Assembly (NCBI GenBank): GCA_036785325.1
Contig: JAXIVH010000015.1
Coordinates: 7,352,956-7,416,955, forward strand
DNA: 64,000 bases
Source: Urophycis tenuis
Taxonomy: Eukaryota; Chordata; Actinopteri; Gadiformes; Phycidae
Direction of reading: 5' to 3'
This document shows, piece after piece, positions 1 to 64,000 of the stretch (positions are counted from its first letter, which is position 1; each line of letters begins with the position of its first letter). The translations under genes were made by a program, and so were the position numbers. The notes below the pieces were generated by a model. The model saw nothing but the letters and a program-made list of their open reading frames with translations. It searched no databases and was not told where the DNA came from.

Positions 1-146
1 CCACCCACCCACCCTCTCCCTCCATTTCCTGAATTAGGTGGACTCGGAATGCAGGGAGAGGCACCCGCGTCGAGACGACTTTATGAAACGCATCACGTTT
101 GATAAATAGAAAGAGATGACGACGTCCACGTCTTCCCTTTGTGTTT

Positions 147-207
147 GTGTGCGCGGGGGTCGGACCTGTGCAGGCTGCCGTGGTGCTGTGTGCGCGGGGG
201 GTCGGAC

Positions 208-232
<25 letters not shown>
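147..232. repeat. 41-bp direct repeat, two copies
   Basis: GTGTGCGCGGGGGTCGGACC plus TGTGCAGGCTGCCGTGGTGCT occurs at 147 and again, slightly changed, from 188. It adjoins the probable exon 35. Confidence 0.75.
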
Positions 233-58329
<58,097 letters not shown>

Positions 58330-58332
<3 letters not shown>

Positions 58333-58366
58333 TTTGATATCAGTGAAAGTTAGCTTCCAACTCTAA
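58330..58366 (-). CDS. cabin1: cabin1 coding exon 1 (start codon only)
   Basis: The ATG at 58330-58332 is the last codon of this exon and is followed directly by the donor GTAAG. This start is chosen because the next exon begins in frame with IRIAALNAA, so the spliced N-terminus reads MIRIAALN as in the mammalian protein. An upstream CTACAG at 58367-58372 could be the acceptor of this exon, which would put the rest of the 5' UTR in a separate exon further right. That upstream boundary is inferred. Confidence 0.8.
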
Positions 58367-59049
58367 CTGTAGTGGGTTTTCATGGAGGCTACAGAACCAT
58401 AGGAGATATTTGTTATAGGGCGTGGTAGTAAAGCAATATGAAAACAGCAAGGTTGATCAACATTAGTCAGCCAGAAAATAAAAAGTTAACAGTAGCCCGG
58501 CGTGTGACAGCTCTGCTGACTGGAACGCTGGCTGTCAGTTTTTTAATCCATGTCCTCCTAGTCCTAAAATTTTGGTTTTATTCAGCAGTGCCAACCTATA
58601 TAACTCTGATTATATCGCAGCGCTGAATAGTGATCTTGAATAGTGCCAAATGGATACTTTCAAGTTATTAACTATGAATTGGAACAATCATAGACACAAT
58701 TTCAGCGGCAGACCGGCCGGCAGCCGGCCACGGCGGTTATAGTTGTATGGATGAATGAATAGTCGGTGTAATCTCTCCTGAATCTGAAAAAGAAAGGTCT
58801 ACCGCTTGACCATTGACGATACAACATTTCGACTTTATATTTGTAGCCTGGTTAGCGATCTAGGCCAACACAGCGAGACAGCTAACGTTAGCCTCCCTGT
58901 GTGTTTATCACTTGTGAGCACTGAAATGTCTTACCAGCACTTCCAAGGTCGCTGCATGTGCACAGCGTAACTTAGAGTTTGAAGCAGACCGTGGAAACCG
59001 ATGTGTTTATATTGCGGAATTGGCCAAAATGAAAGGTCTAAACTTTACC

Positions 59050-59215
59050 CTGCCATCCTTTGTTGTTGTAAACGTTAGTATTCTACGTCACAGCATCACA
59101 GCCGCAGCATGTCTCGTTTTGCGCCGCTTCGACTTAGCAACGCCTCGGTCTATTGGCCAATAATATATCGCGACGTGTTTTTCTGTCCAATAGGAAATTG
59201 CGATGTTTGGGGGGG
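59050..59215 (-). promoter_or_regulatory. cabin1: candidate cabin1 promoter with CCAAT boxes and non-coding first exon
   Basis: A cluster of CCAAT/ATTGG elements (near 59,149-59,160 and 59,188-59,195) flanks TCGCGA and GACGT motifs. It is followed on the minus strand by a GC-rich stretch ending CAGG|GTAAAG at 59,049, a usable donor. This would splice to the acceptor at 58,367 before the cabin1 start codon. The arrangement (CCAAT, no TATA, short non-coding exon) suits a housekeeping gene. It is an inference from motifs only. Confidence 0.4.
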
Positions 59216-60009
59216 GGGGGGGGGACACACACCTTGCACCCTGCATCGGAACCTCGAAACCCATACCAAATGAAACTCTTATCAATACATTGTGGTTCTT
59301 AAAAATAATAAAATTCTTGGTGCTTTTATTTCAACGGCAATGTTAGGACCGTGGCCTAATAGATTCGAAACATTAGGATATATTTTTGTGTTTTTACCTC
59401 CTCGCTATGCACCAATCCGTTGCAAAACTCAAAGATGTGCACATTCATTGTCACATCAGTTACTTCATAGATTAGTACAATGTTGTCGTGGGATACACAT
59501 AATTGTGGACAGACAACCACTAGGGGGCACGCCTTTATTGCACTATTAAATGGCTAATAACAGGTAAAACAACAATAATTTACTGCAAGCTCTCTGTTAA
59601 GCTGCAGAGTCATGTCCGCAGCTTTCAATGCAATGCATTCTGCAGTACCAGAAAAAAAAAATGCAACTAGAATGTCAATTCATGAAGTTATCGAGATACG
59701 TGCACATATTGTGACAATATGTTTATAAATAATTCCCCACACCAAATTCAACTGCCAACTCCACAAAGTCACATTCCAAAGCAATTGTATCACGACGACA
59801 ATCTCCCCCAAGCTGTCCATACCAGGGCTTGTTGTCCTCACTGACCCTGTCCATTGCAGTGCCTTATCCCCGCCTTCCTCGATGCTGAGACTGGCTAGTC
59901 GGTAACATCATTATTGATTCCCTCAGTCAGCATGCCTGCAAAAAAAAAAAAGAAAAGAAACCCGCGTAGGGTGGGGTGCGGGAGCTTGCGTCACAGTCAT
60001 TACTGCCCC

Positions 60010-60016
60010 TATAAAA
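60010..60016 (+). promoter_or_regulatory. nefl: nefl TATA box
   Basis: TATAAAA lies 77 bp before the nefl ATG. With usual spacing transcription would start near 60,040, leaving a 5' UTR of about 50 nt. A short leader with a TATA box fits NEFL promoters. Confidence 0.75.
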
Positions 60017-60092
60017 GCCGGAGAGATGCTGGCTTCCCTGCACAGTCGCCCTGGCTACTTTCTTACACTCCAAGCAGCCTGTCGCTCCAGCC

Positions 60093-61166
60093 ATGAGTTC
60101 CTTTGGCTATGACTCGTACTTGCCCTCCTCCTACAAGAGGAAAGCGGTGGTCCGCAGCGGGGGCTACGGAGGCGGCGGCGGGATGGTCTCCAGGACGATG
60201 TACTCCAGCCACGCCGCGCCCTCCTACGGGTCGTCCGCACGCCGGGCGTACCCCGCTCACGTCCGCTCCGTGTCCAGCGGCGCCTCGGCCCTCTACTCCG
60301 CCCCCCTGTACGCCTCCTCCGCCACGGAGCTCAACCTCAGCCAGGCGGCGCAGGTCAGCAGCGAGTTCAAGACCCTGAGGACAGAGGAGAAAGCCCAGCT
60401 GCAGGACCTGAACGACCGCTTCGCCAGCTTCATCGAGCGGGTGCACGAGCTGGAGCAGCAGAAGAAGCTGCTGGAGACGGAGCTCCTGGTGCTGAGGCAG
60501 AGGCACACGGAGCCCTCCAACCTGGCCGGTCTGTACGAGCAGGAGCTACGCCAGCTCAGGGCCGCGGTGGAGGAGGCCCGCCACGAGAAGCAGGCGGCGC
60601 AGAGCCACCGGGACCAGATGGACGACGTGCTGGGCAACCTGCAGGGCCGCTACGAGCAGGAGGTGATCGCCAGGGAGGACGCCGAGGGCCGGCTCATGGA
60701 CGCCAGGAAGGGCTCGGACGAGGTGGCCCTGGCCCAGGCGGAGCTGGAGAAGAGAGTGGGGACCCTGCTGGACGAGCTGGCCTTCCTGAAGCGCCTCCAC
60801 GAGAGCGAGATCTCAGAGCTTCAGTCCCAAGTGCAGTACAGCGCCCAGGTGTCGGTGGAGATGGAGGTGATTAAACCGGACCTCTCCGCCGCCCTCCGCG
60901 ACATCCGCGTCCAGTACGAGAAGCTGGCTCAGCGCAACCTTCAGTCGGCTGAAGAGTGGTTCTGCACCAAAATGAACGTGATGACAGTGGACACGGCGCG
61001 CAACACAGACCATGCCCGCTCTGCCAAGGACGAGGTCCAGCAGTACCGCAGACAGATCAAGGCCCGAGAGCTGGAGATCGACGCCTGCCGTGAGATGAAC
61101 CAGGCTCTGGAGGGCCAGCTGCAGGAAGTACAGGACAACCAAAGTGCTGAGATCACAGAACTGCAG
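60093..61166 (+). CDS. nefl: nefl exon 1 (head and most of rod)
   Basis: 358 codons. The first ATG after the TATA box is used because it gives the MSSF-type NEFL N-terminus. The exon contains the coil 1A signature LNDRFASFIERVHELEQQ (residues about 105-122), coil 1B, and coil 2 through NAEEWF-like SAEEWF. It ends ITELQ at donor CAG|GTTTGA. Confidence 0.95.
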
Positions 61167-62372
61167 GTTTGAGAAAGACATGATAGATGATAAATATGAT
61201 AGACATAGCATATATGATAAGACATAAATGGTTTCTAGTTCCACATTTGGCTTTGAATGAACATGATTAACTCAAGAATATAGTATTGGATTTCTTCCTT
61301 TCTTTCCAATTGTTTATTCATGAGATTCTTATTGCTCTTATGTCATACTAACACATTTCTCTATGCTTCTTTTGCAGCTCTCAATTGTACAGCTGGAGGA
61401 TGAACTGAGGCAGAACAAGAACGATATGTCTCGTTACTTGAAAGAATACCAGGACCTCCTGAATGTGAAAATGGCTTTGGATATTGAGATTGCGGCATAC
61501 AGGTCAGCCTCTTGCTGGAGCGATAACTCAATTCACTGTTGGCACAGCACAAGGGAATGCAGTATTTTTGATTCATGCATTTTTCCCTTTCCTTTTTTTT
61601 TCTCTAGGAAACTGCTGGAAGGGGAAGAGAACCGCTTGAGCGTCGGAGCCTCCGTCTCCCATTACTCTCAGAGCATGTACTCCTCCATGTCCTCTGGCTA
61701 CCCTCAGTATCAGATGCAGAGTCAGCTGAGCTTTGCAGCCCCCTACCTGCACAGCTACCGGCTGGGATCAGCACTTGTGAAGGAGGAGATCATCTCAGCC
61801 AGCCATGCCCAACAGGCAGAAGCTACCCTGGAGGAGGATCAGGGAGAGGAGCTGGAAGAGGAGGAACAGGCCGAGGAGGTAGAGGCGGGTGAAGAAGAAG
61901 CAGAGGAAGAAGCAGAAGAAGAGGAAGATGCTCAGGGTGAAGAGGCGGCGGAGTCAGAAAAGGACCAGGAAGAGAAAGAAGACGAAGAAGAAGAAGCAGA
62001 GGAAGATGAAGGAGAGGCGGAAGAAGAGGGCGAAGGTGACGCTGAGGCCGAAGGTGAAGAGGAAGGAGGTGAAGGAGAGGCCGAAGGTGAGGAGGAAGGA
62101 GGCGACAAGGAAGAGGGAGAAGCAGAGGAAGGAGGTGACAAGGAAGCAGCGGAAGAGGAAGGAGGAGAGGGAGCAGGTCAGTGTGTCTTTCACACTGAAT
62201 AATAACGTGTCACGCTGTGCTGTTTAATCATATACTCTTCTATTATGAATCCATTTCAGATGGCGCAGAGGACGAACAGGGATCAGACGAAAAGCCGGGA
62301 GAGGATGAGAAGAAACAGCCCAAAGAAGAGGAGACCCCAGCTCCAACAAAAGACGACACAAAGAAAGCGTAG
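60093..62372 (+). CDS. nefl: nefl, neurofilament light polypeptide (complete, 4 exons, 626 aa)
   Basis: A type IV intermediate filament protein that assembles with other neurofilament subunits in axons and sets axon calibre. The CDS is 60093-61166, 61378-61502, 61608-62176 and 62260-62372. Head: residues 1 to about 96, Ser/Tyr/Arg-rich, starting MSSFGYDSYLPSSYKRK, like mammalian NEFL. Rod: about 97-407, opening with EKAQLQDLNDRFASFIERVH (coil 1A) and closing with the helix-termination motif EIAAYRKLLEGEE. Tail: 408-626, extremely rich in Glu, Gly and Ala. Three introns are typical of NEFL genes. At 626 residues it is longer than human NEFL (543), owing to the acidic tail. Which teleost paralogue (nefla or neflb) it is cannot be decided here. 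It diverges from cabin1. Confidence 0.96.
61378..61502 (+). CDS. nefl: nefl exon 2 (rod end)
   Basis: 125 nt encoding LSIVQLEDELRQNKNDMSRY, then LKEYQDLLNVKMALDIEIAA and Y, the highly conserved end of coil 2. Acceptor TTTGCAG; donor AG|GTCAGC splits the following Arg codon. Confidence 0.95.
61608..62176 (+). CDS. nefl: nefl exon 3 (rod terminus and acidic tail)
   Basis: Starts RKLLEGEENRL, completing the rod-end motif, then a Ser/Tyr/Gln segment with SYRLGSALVKEEI, then over 120 residues dominated by Glu with Gly, Ala and Lys. The purine-only coding repeats (GAA, GAG, GGT) are prone to length change. It ends in phase 1 at GCAG|GTCAGT. Confidence 0.95.
62260..62372 (+). CDS. nefl: nefl exon 4 (C-terminus)
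   Basis: Acceptor TTTCAG. Encodes DGAEDEQGSDEKPGEDEKKQ, then PKEEETPAPTKDDTKKA and TAG (62,370-62,372). A lysine-rich end after the acidic tail is typical of NEFL. Confidence 0.93.
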
Positions 62373-62789
62373 ATTGTTGAGATTCGTTGTTCCAGAGTAA
62401 TGCCTGTAAGTCTTACATGACAGGAGATGTCTTTTCCGGTGCTCCATACCAAGAGATCTTTGATCAGTTCAATTCAAATGATTGACTCAGAAATCAGAAT
62501 ACCATAACTTGATAAACACAGCCAAAAACTAAGTATGAGTAAGCCAGAGCATGGACGCATGCAAGTACACTCGACGAGCAAAGACATCACGCAATTAACA
62601 TGTTTATCAATGGAAACTTCTGGGAGACAGGATGCATTTCATGTGCGGAGTGCATCGTAGAATTTTGTTTGCAAATACCTGTGTGCTTTACTGACACCAC
62701 AATATGCCTCTTTATTGATAACAAAGTTTGAAGCGCCTTATCACATTCTCAACCAGGGAATTGTCAATTTAATGCTGCGATTTAACTGC

Positions 62790-62795
62790 AATAAA
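62790..62795 (+). terminator. nefl: nefl poly(A) signal candidate
   Basis: AATAAA on the sense strand about 420 bp after the stop codon; it is the most plausible 3' end signal I see. No transcript evidence is available. Confidence 0.5.
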
Positions 62796-63540
62796 GCCAT
62801 AAATACATCAACAAAAATTTGGTTGGAGTTTGATTGAGTCGAATTCACAATTATCAACAGCATATACTCTATAAAGGCCTCACAATACCTTCACTATTAA
62901 TCTATATTTTTAATAAAATAGTGTTCACTATCTGTGCTTTGTAAAGCAAGAAATCCCTAAAACGTATTACATTTTTGTATAACTCAATCAAAGATACAGC
63001 AAAACACTACACAGTGAAGTGAAGAGGAGCGTTCTTTACCGGCGATGGCAGGCAAAAGTTCTGTTGTTGCTTTGTCTGTTATGCAATCCAGAATAGACTT
63101 TTGAGTGCTACAGTACAAAACATAGCAAGAAAAAGTCATATTTTGGTTGGTGCAATTTCCAAACCGCTTTTCCTTCCAGAGACAAAACGCTGGCCTCAAG
63201 CATATTATCTGTTATGATCATTATTTCATAAGAGAAAATACATCACATGCAATTACAAACCGAACAATGCCCATGGTGGTGTGTTGCTTGCATAAGTCAG
63301 AGGGTTTTGTCTCCCCCATTTTGCTCGTAGTCACTGTGTGATCGGGGAGCTGACACCACTGCTTTTGCAGCCTCCTCAACCCTCGTTCACATCACCAGTG
63401 ATAAATCAGAGGGCCGTCCAAACCCTGTATGACTCAGCTAAACTGGTGCAGTGAGGAGAAACTGGCTGAGTGTCAATTGATGGAGGACAGAAGGGGAGAG
63501 CAATTCCATTAGAGCAAGGAAAATGAGAAGGAAAGGGAGG

Positions 63541-63564
63541 AGAGACAGAGAGAGAGATAGAGAG

Positions 63565-63644
<80 letters not shown>

Positions 63645-63700
63645 GGAGAGAGACAGAGAAAGAGAAAGAGAGAGAGAGCGATAGAGAGAGAAAGAGCAAG
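63541..63700. repeat. (GA)n microsatellite downstream of nefl
   Basis: GA repeat with CAGA, ATAGA and GAAA interruptions. Confidence 0.95.
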
Positions 63701-64000
63701 ACAGGTGGTGTAGGAGGGTCATGGGCGGAAACGAAAAAGGGAGGGAGAAGAAGATATAAAAACTGAAACAGTAACAGCAGAGAGTGAATGAGACAGGGGG
63801 AAGAAGCTGGAGAATGTCTCTGTAATAAACCTTCACTGAGGACAGACAGTGTTTATTCACTAAGTAGATAAAAAGATGGGTGGGACAACTGCAGACAACT
63901 GCAGAGACACAGTCCCTGTTAGTCCCTATAGCTTGCATATGAAAACGAATGGCCACCTACACAAAAAGTCCATTCACAAACACAAACTCTTGCCAAAGGC

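Larger units (their letters stand above)
58367..60092. other. divergent intergenic region between cabin1 and nefl
   Basis: It holds the candidate cabin1 promoter, the nefl TATA box, and a 17-18 bp G run near 59,206. No supported coding sequence was found; the short open frames here have no recognisable features. Confidence 0.7.
62373..64000 (+). other. nefl 3' UTR and downstream flank
   Basis: The 3' UTR probably runs to just past 62,795. Beyond it are AT-rich sequence and the GA tract. No further gene was detected up to the window edge. Confidence 0.7.

Noticed and set aside
60063..60800. Minus-strand open frames opposite nefl exon 1
   Set aside because: They are shadows of the GC-rich coding strand; the plus frame encodes a clear neurofilament protein.

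Overview
The window is vertebrate nuclear DNA, almost certainly from a ray-finned (teleost) fish. It has small exons in AT-variable introns with GT/AG splice signals, very dense CA/GT and GA microsatellites, fish-type LINE 3' tails, a tRNA-derived SINE, hAT and Harbinger-like non-autonomous DNA transposons, and two conserved vertebrate genes. No bacterial, organellar or viral gene was seen.

Two genes lie head to head. On the minus strand, about 58.3 kb down to the left edge, is cabin1 (calcineurin-binding protein 1 / Cain, the TPR-rich subunit of the HIRA histone H3.3 chaperone complex). I could place 34 coding exons by protein similarity plus phase-matched splice sites, and one more probable exon at the left edge. 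Together they give about 2,114 residues before the last, uncertain exon; the human protein is about 2,220 residues. The true C-terminus appears to lie beyond the left edge. On the plus strand, 60,093-62,372, is a complete four-exon neurofilament-light gene (nefl, 626 residues) with a TATA box and a poly(A) signal. The roughly 1.7 kb between the two start codons holds both promoters.

The dominant oddity is a 12.4-kb block of cabin1 (exons 20-28 with introns) present twice in direct orientation: copy A at 25,309-37,687 and copy B at 37,888-50,352, separated by exactly 200 N. The copies differ mainly in microsatellite and homopolymer length, scattered SNPs and a few small indels. This is what two unmerged haplotypes look like, so I read it as a probable false duplication rather than a real exon duplication. 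Copy B's left end falls at the apex of a 47-bp-arm hairpin that is intact only in copy A. Copy A exon 28 carries two G-run length changes that break its reading frame; copy B is open. Exon 32 has a similar one-base G-run frameshift.

Layout from left: 1-2.7 kb, last visible cabin1 exons; 2.7-13.2 kb, exons 33-30 among minisatellites and microsatellites; 13.2-22.7 kb, a large repeat-rich intron with a 38-bp minisatellite and a candidate plus-strand first exon; 22.7-25.3 kb, exon 29 and flank; 25.3-37.7 kb, copy A; gap; 37.9-50.35 kb, copy B; 50.4-58.4 kb, exons 19-1 with a SINE, LINE tails and a hAT MITE; 58.4-60.1 kb, divergent promoter region; 60.1-62.4 kb, nefl; 62.4-64 kb, 3' flank.
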